From assembly GCF_023284025.1 (NCBI RefSeq), contig NZ_JAKIKR010000014.1, forward strand, positions 27,740 to 91,739: DNA of 64,000 bases, written 5' to 3'. Numbering within the stretch: position 1 is the stretch's first letter; each line of letters starts with the position of its first letter. A program made the translations under genes and the position numbers. Under the pieces are notes generated by a model. It was given only the letters and a program-made list of their open reading frames with translations, had not been told where the DNA came from and made no database searches. This DNA is from Shewanella abyssi (GTDB lineage: Bacteria > Pseudomonadota > Gammaproteobacteria > Enterobacterales > Shewanellaceae). Of this stretch, positions 33,844-43,912 are shown in pieces.

Positions 33844-35214
33844 TTAATCTTGTTGGGAGAGCTGGCAGCTAAAATTAGCACCGCCTAAGTGGCCGCGACT
33901 GACTGATAACTTTCCCTGCATGCGTCTTGCTGCTGCTTTGGCAATAGCCAAGCCAAGCCCTAAGCCGCCAGTTTGTTGGCTGCGGCTCCTATCTATGCGT
34001 GCAAAGGGTAGAAAAATGGTTTCAAATTGTTGGCTATCAATGCCTGGGCCATCATCGTCAACACTGATAATGAGCCTGTTGTGGCTAAAACTGGTTGAGA
34101 CCTCTACTTGAGCATTTGCATACATCAGTGCATTTTTAAACAGATTATCAAACATTAACCGTAAGTAGGCTGGATCGCATTCAAGCTGAAGCGGCTGCAG
34201 ATTTAAGTTCACGATGATTCCATTGTCAGTTATTAATTGTTTAACTCGACTCTGCAAATATTCATCAAGCTTTATGAGCTGCTTGTTTTGGCTGTCATCT
34301 TGATTTGACGCTGCATTTAGCTTTGAGAAGGTCAGCACCTGGCGAGTTAACTTCTCAATATCATCGATATAGCTGTCGATGTCATCCAGTAGTTCTAGCG
34401 CTTCGTTTTGCAGGCTGCGTTGGCGCAGTAATCCGGTTGCGAGCTGAATTCGACTCAATGGCGTGCGCATTTCATGGGGCACCGCTTGGGCAAACACTTG
34501 ATTCTCTTTTACTGTTTCAGTGATGGCATCTGCCATTCGGTTAAAACTGTCTGCCAACTCATTCACTGGCTCGGAGTAGCTTTGATTCGCTCTAATATGG
34601 AGATTGCCTTTACCAAACTGTTTATTGGTATCGACGAGTTGATTTATCTGCGTCTGTAACCGCCGCACTGAAAAGTATAGCGTGGTACCTATAGTGATAA
34701 TCACCACGAGTAACAGTAAATAAGGGATAAACTCTGCGGGATCATTGCGCAATAATTCAATAAAACTGCTGCTCTGTTGGCGATAGGGAGCATCAACAAA
34801 TAAACGGTTTGGCAGACGATCCGCAATCAAAATAGTGCCGTTAGTTTGGTAAAGCGGATAAACAGCCAACAGTTGCTCATCCGTTAATTGGTAAATCGAT
34901 ACCCCTGCCATATTACTCAGAAACTCGCAGTTTGAGCAGTCTAGTTCAGCATTCCATTTTGCTTGCCACGTAATATCGAATTGAGGATGTAGCCCTTGAG
35001 AACTATTAATATAGCGCTCCACAGACAAGTGGGTGCGCTGGATGTCTGAGGTGATTTCAATAAAAGTTTGATAGCTATCATCATAAAAATCGACTACATC
35101 ACTTTGCTCTAGAAACTGCTCACTTAAGTACAGAGTTAAGATAATGCTGGCAAATAATGCCGTTAGCAAACTCAAGTAAAGGCGAGTAAAAAGAGGTGGA
35201 AGATAGTTAGCCAT
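33844..35214 (-). CDS. rstB: RstB-like sensor histidine kinase
   Basis: The 456-residue kinase has two membrane helices (about 12-32 and 165-185), a periplasmic sensor with C-S-N-C, a HAMP linker, the H-box A-V-P-H-E-M-R-T-P-L near residue 245 and an ATPase domain with D-D-D-G-P-G-I and G-G-L-G-L-G-L-A-I. The C-terminal half matches RstB closely, including the R-I-D-R-S-R-S run before the last glycine box. It phosphorylates the partner regulator encoded just upstream, overlapping by eight bases. The signal is unknown; RstB of enteric bacteria responds to acid and low magnesium. Confidence 0.85.
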   Translation of the reverse strand: MANYLPPLFTRLYLSLLTALFASIILTLYLSEQFLEQSDVVDFYDDSYQTFIEITSDIQRTHLSVERYINSSQGLHPQFDITWQAKWNAELDCSNCEFLSNMAGVSIYQLTDEQLLAVYPLYQTNGTILIADRLPNRLFVDAPYRQQSSSFIELLRNDPAEFIPYLLLLVVIITIGTTLYFSVRRLQTQINQLVDTNKQFGKGNLHIRANQSYSEPVNELADSFNRMADAITETVKENQVFAQAVPHEMRTPLSRIQLATGLLRQRSLQNEALELLDDIDSYIDDIEKLTRQVLTFSKLNAASNQDDSQNKQLIKLDEYLQSRVKQLITDNGIIVNLNLQPLQLECDPAYLRLMFDNLFKNALMYANAQVEVSTSFSHNRLIISVDDDGPGIDSQQFETIFLPFARIDRSRSQQTGGLGLGLAIAKAAARRMQGKLSVSRGHLGGANFSCQLSQQD

Positions 35215-35893
35215 CGATCAACATGTATCCTTTGTTACGTATCGTTAATATGGTTTTGTAGGGGGGCGTGTCGTCATTGAGTTTTTTTCTTAGTCCTGAG
35301 ATCCGCATATCAACTGAACGGTCATTAAAATCATAATCTATGCCTCTTAACGCGCGGCAACAATCTTCTCTAGAAACGACGGTGCCAGCATGGGAAGCAA
35401 GCAGCAGTAACATATCGTACTCAGCGGTCGTGAGCACAAGTGTTAGATCGTCATAGCTCACTATTTGCTTACTGGTGTCAATCATGAGCTGGCCAACTTG
35501 TAACTGCTTTTGACTCGGGACGATGGGTTGACTGCGCCTAAGTAAGGCTTCAATTCTGGCAAGCATCACATGTGGCCGCACAGGCTTAGTGAGGTAATCG
35601 TCAGCACCCAGTTTTAGCAGGCTTACCTCGCTGATATCGTCGCTGCAGGCGGTTAACACCAAGATAGGCCCTCGATAGAATTTACGCACCTGTTTACAAA
35701 CCGATACACCGTCTAAACCGGGTAACATTAAATCTAGAATGATTAACTCGGGTTGCTCTAACCGCACGGCGGTTACTGCGTGTAAGCCATTATTGATAAT
35801 GTGGGTGCTGTAACCTTCAGCTTCGAGATACATTGCGGTGAGGCGAGAGATCTCTTTATCATCTTCAACAATGAGTATATTTGCTTTACTCAC
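35207..35893 (-). CDS. rstA: RstA-like OmpR-family response regulator
   Basis: The 228-residue protein has a receiver domain (acidic pair E-D-D near the start, phospho-acceptor Asp near residue 53 in I-I-L-D-L-M-L-P-G, Lys in T-K-P) and a winged-helix domain. The DNA-binding half has L-R-G-I-D-Y-D-F-N-D-R-S-V-D and I-R-N-K-G-Y-M, very close to RstA. First gene of the pair. Direct repeats resembling an RstA box lie 98-130 bp upstream, supporting autoregulation and control of the divergent lipoprotein. Confidence 0.87.
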   Translation of the reverse strand: MSKANILIVEDDKEISRLTAMYLEAEGYSTHIINNGLHAVTAVRLEQPELIILDLMLPGLDGVSVCKQVRKFYRGPILVLTACSDDISEVSLLKLGADDYLTKPVRPHVMLARIEALLRRSQPIVPSQKQLQVGQLMIDTSKQIVSYDDLTLVLTTAEYDMLLLLASHAGTVVSREDCCRALRGIDYDFNDRSVDMRISGLRKKLNDDTPPYKTILTIRNKGYMLIDG

Positions 35894-35990
35894 AACTGTT
35901 TACCTTAATATTAACTCTACCAACGTATGATAGAAATGCTGCGCTGACGAGTCTGATTTTACAGGATATTGTCACTAAATACAGTTCGCT

Positions 35991-36023
35991 TACATGTGCT
36001 TACATAGCGTGTAATGTGCTTAC
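35991..36023. promoter_or_regulatory. RstA-box-like direct repeats between rstA and the divergent lipoprotein gene
   Basis: TACATGTGCTTACA matches the Escherichia coli RstA consensus TACATNTNGTTACA at all but one fixed base. Its core ATGTGCTTAC recurs exactly 20 bp downstream (36014-36023), two helical turns away, as expected for an OmpR-family dimer pair. Confidence 0.65.
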
Positions 36024-36096
36024 TTTCTCTTACCCTACGAGCTTAATGGTCATGTTAATTTTACAGCTCAAATCAAAGAGGTATTAGGAGTAGACT

Positions 36097-37320
36097 ATGG
36101 TGGCTAAAGTAATATTGGTTGGGGTTGTAACAGCAAGTTTAATGGCCTTAGTGGCCTGTAATTCTGACTCTTCGAGTACGCCATCCGGTGGCAACAATAA
36201 CTCAGGCTCTGGCCTGTCAGCAGAAACAAAGGCACTTGGTATTGAGGATGTGCCTGCATCATTATTGACGACCTATAGCGCTGCACTTAAATTTAATCGT
36301 TATACACAAATTAAAGCACCCAATGGCAAGTCTATCCATATTATTGCGCAAGACTTGATTAGTGATAACCAGATAGTACGCTCCCGCGCTATTTTGACTC
36401 ATTACCTGACTAATTTACCCGGCTCTGAATATGGTAGTGACAAATCTGCTGTGGCCAATAAGATGGCAGACAATGGCGCTATCTTATTACTCCTCAATGG
36501 CAGTGATGATGGCAGCAATGCTGCTACAGAGCTAGGCGGACAACCGCTATATCAAAATGAAATTCAAGTTGAAGGTGGCGCTTGGTATATCAATCAAAAC
36601 TATGAAGAGCATCGTGATGCGAGTTTTGAAGAGATCCTGCATATGATGCATGATTACGGGATCGGTGTGGACCAAGATAGTGAGTTCATCGGCGCCTTGC
36701 CTAGCTATCAAGCTGAAATTAGAGCCGCTCAAACCACAGCGTTAAATGACAAACTATGGGGTGGGGATGAAAATTGGATCACTGAACTCACTGCTGAAAA
36801 TAGTTTAACTCAAGAATATCTCGCGTCAGTTATCGATGCTTATTATGGTTTGTGGGGGGCATGGACTGGCAGCGAAACTCACAGCATGTGGGGCGGATAT
36901 ATTGCAAAAACACGCGCTGAAATTAGCAGTGAAGACCCATTAGCTGCTGAGTTGATGCACAATAAATTCTTTCATTCCTACCTTACCTATAATGCGCGAA
37001 TTGATGCGAGCTTTATGGGTGATTTTAGCCTGAAGTTCAATTGTGACATCGGTTATAGTCACCATTCGCAATACCTTAAGGATGTGACGCTAACTGGCAA
37101 GCTAGATAGCAATGTGGTGGTTAATCAACTCGATAACAATATCACCGGTAATAGTGGTAACAATGGCGTTAAATTTAGCGGTAGTTCATCGCAGTACAGT
37201 ATTGAAAAGCAAGACAACGGCGCCACGATTATTACCGATATGGTGAGTCATCGAGATGGCATTAATACCCTTAATGGCATTGAAAAGGCGCTGTTCAGCG
37301 ACAGTAGTACTGCGTTGTAA
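36097..37320 (+). CDS. Lipoprotein with RTX-adhesin-type C-terminal domain, probable RstA target
   Basis: The 407-residue precursor has a lipobox (A-L-V-A-C-N) and Ser/Gly/Asn spacer. The middle domain (about 45-320) contains F-E-E-I-L-H-M-M-H-D-Y, with two His that could bind metal, and a second His pair at G-Y-S-H-H. The last 70 residues (V-K-F-S-G-S-S-S-Q-Y-S-I then R-D-G-I-N-T-L-N-G-I-E and L-F-S-D) match the small domain often placed after RTX repeats. AGGAG lies just before the start. Function unknown. Confidence 0.75.
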   Translation: MVAKVILVGVVTASLMALVACNSDSSSTPSGGNNNSGSGLSAETKALGIEDVPASLLTTYSAALKFNRYTQIKAPNGKSIHIIAQDLISDNQIVRSRAILTHYLTNLPGSEYGSDKSAVANKMADNGAILLLLNGSDDGSNAATELGGQPLYQNEIQVEGGAWYINQNYEEHRDASFEEILHMMHDYGIGVDQDSEFIGALPSYQAEIRAAQTTALNDKLWGGDENWITELTAENSLTQEYLASVIDAYYGLWGAWTGSETHSMWGGYIAKTRAEISSEDPLAAELMHNKFFHSYLTYNARIDASFMGDFSLKFNCDIGYSHHSQYLKDVTLTGKLDSNVVVNQLDNNITGNSGNNGVKFSGSSSQYSIEKQDNGATIITDMVSHRDGINTLNGIEKALFSDSSTAL

Positions 37321-37352
37321 ACACTTATTGATATGATAGGTTTAACATTTAG

Positions 37353-37376
37353 GCCGCTTATCTGAGCGGCTTTGTT
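37353..37376 (+). terminator. Terminator hairpin after the RTX-domain lipoprotein gene
   Basis: A GCCGCT/AGCGGC stem with six-base loop is followed by TTTGTT. Confidence 0.65.
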
Positions 37377-37482
37377 GTCATTGATTTTAGCTTAAATCGT
37401 TAGTCTATGTGTTGAACGGCGATCATAAAATGCACAAATACTGCTTGGAGAAAATTGTATTTTTTAGACTAAATGCTATTGG

Positions 37483-37827
37483 TTAAATGTAGTGCTGACC
37501 CTCTCGACGGCAATAACGTTGTTGAAAATTAAACGGACTCATTTTCAAGGTACGCACTGCATCGACCCAGCCAACCACTATCGGTACTAATGTCCAGCTA
37601 AAGACTAAGTACAAGCTGCCCTTCAGGTGTTGACCTAAATAGAACTTATGTAAGCCTAATCCACCGAATAAAAATCCAAACCATATTGCCAGTTTCTGGT
37701 TTTTAATACGGATGTCAGGATCGACTCCAGAGAAGGCTTCTAACCCTTGAGCTGCGTGACATTGGGGGCAGCTCACTAGATTAAGGTCGATCTTTTTGCT
37801 GCACTGTGGGCAATCAAGGTGTTGCAT
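37483..37827 (-). CDS. Zinc-ribbon plus TM2-domain membrane protein
   Basis: The start is set at the ATG giving M-Q-H-L-D-C-P-Q-C. Two C-P-Q-C knuckles at residues 5-25 form a zinc ribbon. Residues 45-95 form a TM2 domain: two helices with G-L-G-L-H-K-F-Y-L-G between them. TM2 proteins are widespread and their role is mostly unknown. No operon partner. Confidence 0.82.
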   Translation of the reverse strand: MQHLDCPQCSKKIDLNLVSCPQCHAAQGLEAFSGVDPDIRIKNQKLAIWFGFLFGGLGLHKFYLGQHLKGSLYLVFSWTLVPIVVGWVDAVRTLKMSPFNFQQRYCRREGQHYI

Positions 37828-37839
37828 TGCAAACTCCAA

Positions 37840-38128
37840 TAGTCAATATCGCTAATGGCTTATTATGCGTACAAGTGTGCGCTGAAATATAGGTGTGTAG
37901 ATCACATTAATAAAATAAAGCTGAAAACGTAATCGGTCACTCACATAACGATTAGCAATGAGTGAGGTAGGGGCATGCCTCAACTTCACTCTTAAGCTAA
38001 CGGAAATGCGGTTTGTTATAGTCGCTAGCGGAGATCGCTGCTTTAGCTGTGATAGCGTTGTAGGCGTGGCATTATTTTTTAAAGGAGTGAGGCAAGAGGG
38101 GGCGGTTGCTCACCGACCCCATACAAGC
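37840..38128. other. Intergenic region
   Basis: I see nothing in it beyond promoter-like sequence. Confidence 0.4.
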
Positions 38129-38377
38129 TTATTCGGCGTGATGATCTTTCAATTTTTGAAATAAGACGTCTTTTAAATTCGCCCGCTGTACTTTGAGCTG
38201 ATGCATGTGTTCATCATCGGTGGGGCTACCGTCAATTTCTAGCTGACGAATTTCGTAATCTAATAAGTGATACTGCTTGGATAGTGCTTGGAATGCTTCG
38301 TCTTTATGATTCAAATAAACAATGTCTTGTTTAAATTCTGGGAAATCGAAAATAAGTGCGTGATTCTCATTTAGCAT
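38129..38377 (-). CDS. DUF465 (YdcH-like) small coiled-coil protein
   Basis: The 82-residue protein has the F-D-F-P-E-F start and a helical L-S-K-Q-Y-H-L-L-D-Y-E-I-R-Q-L-E core of DUF465, with a K-V-Q-R-A-N-L-K-D helix at the end. Such proteins are probably helical hairpins of unknown role. Confidence 0.85.
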   Translation of the reverse strand: MLNENHALIFDFPEFKQDIVYLNHKDEAFQALSKQYHLLDYEIRQLEIDGSPTDDEHMHQLKVQRANLKDVLFQKLKDHHAE

Positions 38378-38484
38378 AGGTACCCCTGAACGGTGAACAG
38401 AAATTTATAACGTTGTGCTACCAACATTACACCATTATGGATTTTAGCAAAGGTTAGATTTCGTTATTTTAGCGATCTAGTTAA

Positions 38485-38513
38485 CAAAAATAGCGAGCAA
38501 ATATGCTCGCTAT
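38485..38513 (-). terminator. Rho-independent terminator of the NhaC-type gene
   Basis: A ten-bp stem (ATAGCGAGCA/TGCTCGCTAT) has, on the minus strand, a run of T bases after it, 25 bp past the nhaC stop. Confidence 0.8.
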
Positions 38514-38537
38514 TTATGGGGGAATAACATTTAGCCG

Positions 38538-40070
38538 TTATGCTTTAGCTTCAATGAATTCGGGCAGATCTTCTAGCTTCTCTATCTTGAAATTAAAATA
38601 GGCATAAGTGCCACTGACCAATGGACAAACTAAGTTGAAGAAGGCGTAAGGTAGATAAGCAATAGTAGCCACCCCTAATGTACTGGCCATGTAAGCACCG
38701 CAGGTATTCCAGGGGACGAGTGGACTGGTGATGGTTGCGGAGTCTTCCAATGCTCGGCTCAGGTTTTTCGCTGCAAGCCCGCGCTTGGTGTATTCAGCTT
38801 TTAACATACGACCAGGCAGAATGATGGCAATAAACTGATCGCCGGTAATGAGGTTTGCACCAATACAGGTCGCCAAAGTGGTAATGATCAAGCTGCCACT
38901 GGAGGTGACCAAGCTCAACATGCTCTGCAAAATACGTTTTAGTAGTCCGGTGACCTCCATAATGCCACCAAATGCCATGGCGCAAAGGATCAACCAGACG
39001 GTATTGGTCATCTGGCTCATGCCACCTCGACTGAGCAAACTATCGAGTACCTCATCGCCAGTGTTCGCCGTGTAGCCATCAAACATGGCGGTCCAGATCC
39101 CTTTGACCATAGCGACTATTGGCGGCAGACTCTCATCATTAGCAAAGGCGATGATGCCATCAAACTGAAACAGTGCCGCGCTGATAGCGCCTGCGATGGT
39201 ACCAAGAATGACAGTGGGAAACGCTGGCATCTTCTTATAAGCCAAGACTAAAACCACCAGCAGCGGCAACAAGAGGTGAAGTCCAGGATTAAACTGCTGC
39301 TGCAATAGCAACATGCTCTGTTGCAAGTCACCAGCCTCTCCACTAGCGGGACTCGTAAAGCCTAAGATTAGAAACCCTATCAGTGCGATGATAATACTTG
39401 GAGTCGTGGTCCATACCATGTGCCTAATATGGCTGAAAAGATCGGTGCCTGCTACCGCTGGGGCAAGGTTGGTCGTATCGGACATCGGCGACATTTTATC
39501 GCCAAAATAGGCGCCACTGATGATAGCCCCCGCGGTGATCTCTACACTTAATCCCATGGCTGCCGCAACACCCACTAACGCAATACCTAGTGTGCCTGCA
39601 ACGGTCCAAGAGCTACCAATACTAATGGCAATAACGGCACATAATAGGCAGGCGGCGGCATAAAAATATTCGGGGTTGAGTAGTAACATACCGTAGTAGA
39701 TCATCGTCGGTACAGTACCTGCCAGTATCCAGGTGCCAATTAAAGAACCAACAGAGAACAGGATTAGCAGCGCTCCGACTGATACGGCGACACTTTTAAC
39801 GATACCGGCTTCCATCTCCTTCCAGCTATAGCCATTTTTGACACCAACGATGAGTGCAATGCAGGCCGCCAATATAAGGGCTATCTGATTAGCCCCGTAG
39901 GAGCTATCGGATGAATAGAGGTAAACCGCGGCTGACAACATGGAAACAAGGGCAAACACTGGAATGAGCGCATCAAATAGGCTAGGGGTTCTCTTAGCCT
40001 GCTCATTTTGCTGTTTGGCCTTGGGAGTCTCATTGTGATCTTGCTCTGAAGGTGCTTGATTCGAGGTCAT
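38538..40070 (-). CDS. nhaC: NhaC-family transporter, candidate lysine/hydroxylysine importer
   Basis: The 510-residue membrane protein has 11-12 helices and the NhaC signature regions: S-I-G-S-S-W-T-V-A-G-T and G-D-K-M-S-P-M-S-D-T-T-N-L, plus a hydrophilic N-terminus. NhaC proteins are named as Na+/H+ antiporters, but a subset (LysW) was predicted from lysine-riboswitch context to carry lysine. Here it lies 160 bp downstream of the kinase-phospholyase gene on the same strand, in a lysine-breakdown cluster, so amino-acid uptake is at least as likely as ion exchange. I find no lysine riboswitch upstream. Confidence 0.85.
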   Translation of the reverse strand: MTSNQAPSEQDHNETPKAKQQNEQAKRTPSLFDALIPVFALVSMLSAAVYLYSSDSSYGANQIALILAACIALIVGVKNGYSWKEMEAGIVKSVAVSVGALLILFSVGSLIGTWILAGTVPTMIYYGMLLLNPEYFYAAACLLCAVIAISIGSSWTVAGTLGIALVGVAAAMGLSVEITAGAIISGAYFGDKMSPMSDTTNLAPAVAGTDLFSHIRHMVWTTTPSIIIALIGFLILGFTSPASGEAGDLQQSMLLLQQQFNPGLHLLLPLLVVLVLAYKKMPAFPTVILGTIAGAISAALFQFDGIIAFANDESLPPIVAMVKGIWTAMFDGYTANTGDEVLDSLLSRGGMSQMTNTVWLILCAMAFGGIMEVTGLLKRILQSMLSLVTSSGSLIITTLATCIGANLITGDQFIAIILPGRMLKAEYTKRGLAAKNLSRALEDSATITSPLVPWNTCGAYMASTLGVATIAYLPYAFFNLVCPLVSGTYAYFNFKIEKLEDLPEFIEAKA

Positions 40071-40113
40071 TATATGTTCCTTATTATTGTTAGTGTCGGC
40101 GCTTCCTTAGCGG

Positions 40114-40137
40114 CAACGACCATTTTTAAATGGTTGC
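40114..40137. promoter_or_regulatory. Inverted repeat between kinase-phospholyase and nhaC genes
   Basis: Seven-bp arms ACCATTT/AAATGGT around TT lie about 50 bp upstream of the nhaC start. It could be an operator or an mRNA hairpin. Confidence 0.35.
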
Positions 40138-40229
40138 ATTGCAGTGGCCGAATATCCTTGAACAACGTTAGCCATAAGGCCCTCGTAAACTAAACAAAAG
40201 GACCTAGGCTTAATATTTTTGTCTAGTGA

Positions 40230-42605
40230 TCACTTACTTATTTGAGACAAGCCCTGGGTCAGCTGCTCAATAAAGTAGTCTACATTGCTGTGGTTAAAAA
40301 CCATCGGCGGCTTAATTTTAAGGACATTACTGAAAGGCCCATCGAGGCTCAGTAAGATATGACGCGACTTGAACCACTCGACTAATGTCTTTGCTTTTTC
40401 TGTTGCTGGGGTTAACTGCTCATCCTCTACTAGCTCAACACCAATAAAGAGGCCCAAACCTCTAATATCACCAATGATGTCGAACTGCTGCTTTAATAGC
40501 TGCAAAGATGCTTGCATATAGTCGCCAGTATGTTGGGCATTTTGCATCATGTTTTCATCATCGATGGCATCTAATACCGCTTTTCCTATGGCGCATGAAA
40601 CGGGGTTGCCGCCGAAGGTATTGAAGTACTCCATACCGGTGACAAACGCATCCGCAATCTCTTTGGTTGTGACTACTGCGGCCATGGGATGACCATTACC
40701 GATAGGCTTACCTAACGTGACGATATCTGGTACTACATCTTGAGTTTCGAATGCCCACCAATGCGTACCGACTCGGCCAAAGCCAACCTGGACTTCATCG
40801 GCAATACAGACACCACCCGCCTTACGTACCGCGCTATAAACGGCTTTAAGGTAACCATTTGGCATGATTAGATTGCCACCGACTCCCTGCAAAGACTCAC
40901 AGATATATCCCCCGAGAGTCTTACCGCGTTGTTGCAACTGTACGATCGCCTGTTCTACAGGAAGAGCATATGCCTGACCCGTGGTGATAGACATGCCCTT
41001 ATGCTCACCCCGATAAGGGTCGGGCATGGGCACGACATGAATATGCGCCGCGGCCCCTTCACCGCCAGGACCATTAAACTTATAGGGACTTATCTCGATC
41101 GCCTTATTGGTATTACCGTGGTAGGCGCCATCGACCACCAATAACTCATCCGATTGTGTCTTGCAGCGCATCAACCTCATCGCAAGCTCGTTAGCTTCAC
41201 TGCCTGAATTAACAAACATGACTACCGATAAACGCTCTGGAAAGGTCTTAAGCAAGGCTTGGCTGTACTGAAGAATATTGTCATTGAGATAACGGGTATT
41301 GGTATTGAGCTTAGCCATTTGTGTTTGACCCGCGGCGACTACGGCGGGATGACAGTGACCGACATGGCAGACGTTGTTGACCATATCTAAGTAGGCGATG
41401 TTGTTTTCATCAAGTAGAAATTGACCCTGGCCGCGTTCAATGATCAAAGGCTGTTGATATGAGACGCTCAAGGTCTTGAATAGTCGCTGCTCTCGCTGGT
41501 TGAGAATGTGTTGATGTCGTTCAAACTGAGTGTTGTCCGCAGTGATAGGCGACGGGCTATTTGATGAAAAACACAGCCGTTGCAACTCGAAACTCGCGCT
41601 CTTCGCATCCAATTTGAGCAGTGTAGCGATAGCGGCCCAGGCAGGTTTGGCGCTTACCATAAGGTAATCATTATCTGGCTCAGCCAGAATAGCTTCAGCG
41701 GAGTTACATACGCTGACCGCAAGTCGAGCTGCAATTAAAGGCAATAAGACCCAGATTTCAGCGCCATTAAGCGGTCGATGTTGGTGATAGGCGAGGGTAA
41801 TGGTTTTAATTATCTCAAGCGGCGTGTCTGTAGCAAGAATGGCGTAGGCGCAGGCGATAGCGAGTTCATTGATTTGATAGCTATGAACCATGTCACCGAA
41901 ATCGATCAGGCCGACGACCTCAGCATCCTCATCAGCACTACTGAGCAGTAGGTTATAGTCATTCACGTCGTTGTGGATCACGCCCTGTGGCAACTCAGCT
42001 TTAAAAGGGCTCACTTGCTGTTCAAACAACGACAGAATAGTCAGTACTTGCTTTCGTCGAGATTGCTCTGAAATCAAATCTACCTTAGCGCGGATCACCG
42101 ACTCAGCATGTTTAAGATCCCAGTCAAAATGACGTGACGCCGCTCTATGGGAGAAGCCTTGCAAACTCAGATCTAATTTAGCCAGCAAGACGCCAAGTTG
42201 TTGATGGTGAGTTGTATTTAATCGTTTGTGCTCGCTATAGAAGGTACCGGCCACATAGCTCAGCAAGCGCATCTGCCTCGGTCTGCCGTGTTTATCCTGC
42301 AGAGCAGTGATCTCATATCCAGATTGATTCTTTATCACTTTAGGGAGTTGGTAGGGCTGGAAGTGTTGTTGGTCGAGATAGTTCATCGCTGAATTTTGCA
42401 TATCTAACTCGGCTAGAGACGCATCAGCATTAGCAATTTTGAGGATAAAACGCTTGCCGGCACTGTCGCTAAGCAGAAAGTTGAGGTCATCATAACCAGG
42501 CAGTGCCTTCACCTCGACAGCTATCTTAAAATGTTTCTGCGCCAGCATTTTTACGCTGTTTGGAGAATATTCGACGACCTTCGTTTGTAGCGCTTCCATT
42601 GCCAT
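40230..42605 (-). CDS. Fused hydroxylysine kinase / 5-phosphohydroxylysine phospho-lyase-like enzyme
   Basis: The 791-residue protein is a two-enzyme fusion. Residues about 1-340 form an aminoglycoside-phosphotransferase-type kinase with the catalytic [10 protein letters not shown] loop (about 207) and the metal-binding I-D-F-G (about 233). Residues about 385-790 form a class III aminotransferase fold with [10 protein letters not shown] and the PLP-binding Lys near 632 in T-L-G-K-P-I-G-N-G. In animals separate AGPHD1 and AGXT2L2 proteins phosphorylate 5-hydroxylysine and cleave the product to 2-aminoadipate-6-semialdehyde, ammonia and phosphate; bacterial fusions of the two are known. An ethanolamine-phosphate lyase activity is the alternative. 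The divergent saccharopine dehydrogenases favour hydroxylysine. Confidence 0.82.
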   Translation of the reverse strand: MAMEALQTKVVEYSPNSVKMLAQKHFKIAVEVKALPGYDDLNFLLSDSAGKRFILKIANADASLAELDMQNSAMNYLDQQHFQPYQLPKVIKNQSGYEITALQDKHGRPRQMRLLSYVAGTFYSEHKRLNTTHHQQLGVLLAKLDLSLQGFSHRAASRHFDWDLKHAESVIRAKVDLISEQSRRKQVLTILSLFEQQVSPFKAELPQGVIHNDVNDYNLLLSSADEDAEVVGLIDFGDMVHSYQINELAIACAYAILATDTPLEIIKTITLAYHQHRPLNGAEIWVLLPLIAARLAVSVCNSAEAILAEPDNDYLMVSAKPAWAAIATLLKLDAKSASFELQRLCFSSNSPSPITADNTQFERHQHILNQREQRLFKTLSVSYQQPLIIERGQGQFLLDENNIAYLDMVNNVCHVGHCHPAVVAAGQTQMAKLNTNTRYLNDNILQYSQALLKTFPERLSVVMFVNSGSEANELAMRLMRCKTQSDELLVVDGAYHGNTNKAIEISPYKFNGPGGEGAAAHIHVVPMPDPYRGEHKGMSITTGQAYALPVEQAIVQLQQRGKTLGGYICESLQGVGGNLIMPNGYLKAVYSAVRKAGGVCIADEVQVGFGRVGTHWWAFETQDVVPDIVTLGKPIGNGHPMAAVVTTKEIADAFVTGMEYFNTFGGNPVSCAIGKAVLDAIDDENMMQNAQHTGDYMQASLQLLKQQFDIIGDIRGLGLFIGVELVEDEQLTPATEKAKTLVEWFKSRHILLSLDGPFSNVLKIKPPMVFNHSNVDYFIEQLTQGLSQISK

Positions 42606-42777
42606 TATGCTCCTAGAACCTAATTGTGATTGTGAGTGCAGTTGTAATTAAAATGTTAAACTTGTGTAGTGCTGAATATTGTATACACTAACTGCTTTTC
42701 AATAGCAATTTATCACCCATTCACCTTTGAGTGTGTAAACCTTAGCAGGCGGGTAGGCTTGCAGGAGATCTAGCGGT

Positions 42778-43857
42778 ATGACAAAAGTCCATATTTGGTT
42801 GCGTGCGGAAACTAAGCCTTTAGAAGAACGCATTGCCTTGACCCCTAGCGTTGCCGAGCAATTATTGCAAGCGGGTTTTAAGATCACTGTCGAAGAGTCG
42901 GCGCTGAGCGCCATTCCGGCTCAAGCATACAAAGAGATAGGCTGCGACATTATGCCTGCTCATAGTTGGCAAAGTGCCCCTAGTGACACCATCATCCTAG
43001 GGCTGAAAGAGCTCAGTGAAGCGAGTTGGCCACTGACGCATCGTCATATCCATTTTGCTCATGTGTATAAGGAGCAACAGGGCTGGCAAGATGTGCTGCG
43101 TCGTTTTAAATCCGGTGACGGTACGCTATACGATCTTGAATATTTAGTGGATGACAAGCAGCGCCGCGTGGCTGCATTTGGTTATTGGGCGGGCTTTGCT
43201 GGTGCGGCAGTGGCTCTCAAAGCATTTGGTCGCCGCCAACAAGTCGATGGCCCTGTGTTGCCTAAACTGACATCTATGCCAAGCAAACAGGCATTGGTCG
43301 ATGATGTGACAAATGCTATAAGCCAGCTTCCTCAGGCGCCTAAGGTATTGGTGATTGGTGCAAAAGGCAGAAGTGGTCGTGGCGCTGTAGAGATGGCCAA
43401 GTGTGTTGGTGCCAATGTGACCGAGTGGGATATTGCCGAGACTCAAATAGGTGGCCCTTTCGAGGATATTTTAGATTTTGATCTGCTAGTGAATTGCGTT
43501 TTTGTACAGCAAGCCCTGCCGCCTTTCATTACTCTGCCGATGCTGACAACAAATGACATTCATGGGCGTCGACTGGCCATTATTTGTGATGTCAGTTGCG
43601 ATCCTTATGGCACATACAATCCTTTGCCTATCTATTCCAGCTGTACCACCTTTGATGAGCCATGTCTGCGTATCGTCGACGGAGAAAATCCTGTCGACTT
43701 GATCGCCATCGACCACTTACCTTCGCTGCTACCCGTTGAGAGTAGCGAGGATTTCTGCCAACAGCTGCTACCACACCTGCTGCAGCTCGACGATCTCACC
43801 CTGGGCGTTTGGCAGAGAGCAAATAACATCTTCATCGACAAACTCGGTCAGGTATAA
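42778..43857 (+). CDS. Saccharopine dehydrogenase, lysine-forming type (Lys1-like)
   Basis: The 359-residue protein matches the AlaDH/PNT-like family of Lys1: it starts W-L-R-A-E-T-K-P-L-E-E-R, has H-I-H-F-A-H-V-Y-K-E-Q, then V-L-V-I-G-A-K-G-R-S-G-R-G as NAD-binding loop, and D-V-S-C-D-P near the end. The enzyme joins lysine and 2-oxoglutarate to saccharopine in reverse of yeast synthesis. With the next gene it makes a two-step lysine breakdown route. Read with AGGAG upstream; cotranscribed with the gene 55 bp downstream. Confidence 0.85.
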   Translation: MTKVHIWLRAETKPLEERIALTPSVAEQLLQAGFKITVEESALSAIPAQAYKEIGCDIMPAHSWQSAPSDTIILGLKELSEASWPLTHRHIHFAHVYKEQQGWQDVLRRFKSGDGTLYDLEYLVDDKQRRVAAFGYWAGFAGAAVALKAFGRRQQVDGPVLPKLTSMPSKQALVDDVTNAISQLPQAPKVLVIGAKGRSGRGAVEMAKCVGANVTEWDIAETQIGGPFEDILDFDLLVNCVFVQQALPPFITLPMLTTNDIHGRRLAIICDVSCDPYGTYNPLPIYSSCTTFDEPCLRIVDGENPVDLIAIDHLPSLLPVESSEDFCQQLLPHLLQLDDLTLGVWQRANNIFIDKLGQV

Positions 43858-43912
43858 CAAGTTAAGCCGATAAATCACATACACATTGATTAACATTAAA
43901 GAGATTACAAAA

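Noticed and set aside
40071..40229. Lysine riboswitch before the NhaC-type gene
   Set aside because: The spacer is shorter than a lysine riboswitch and lacks its multi-helix pattern; only a short palindrome is seen.
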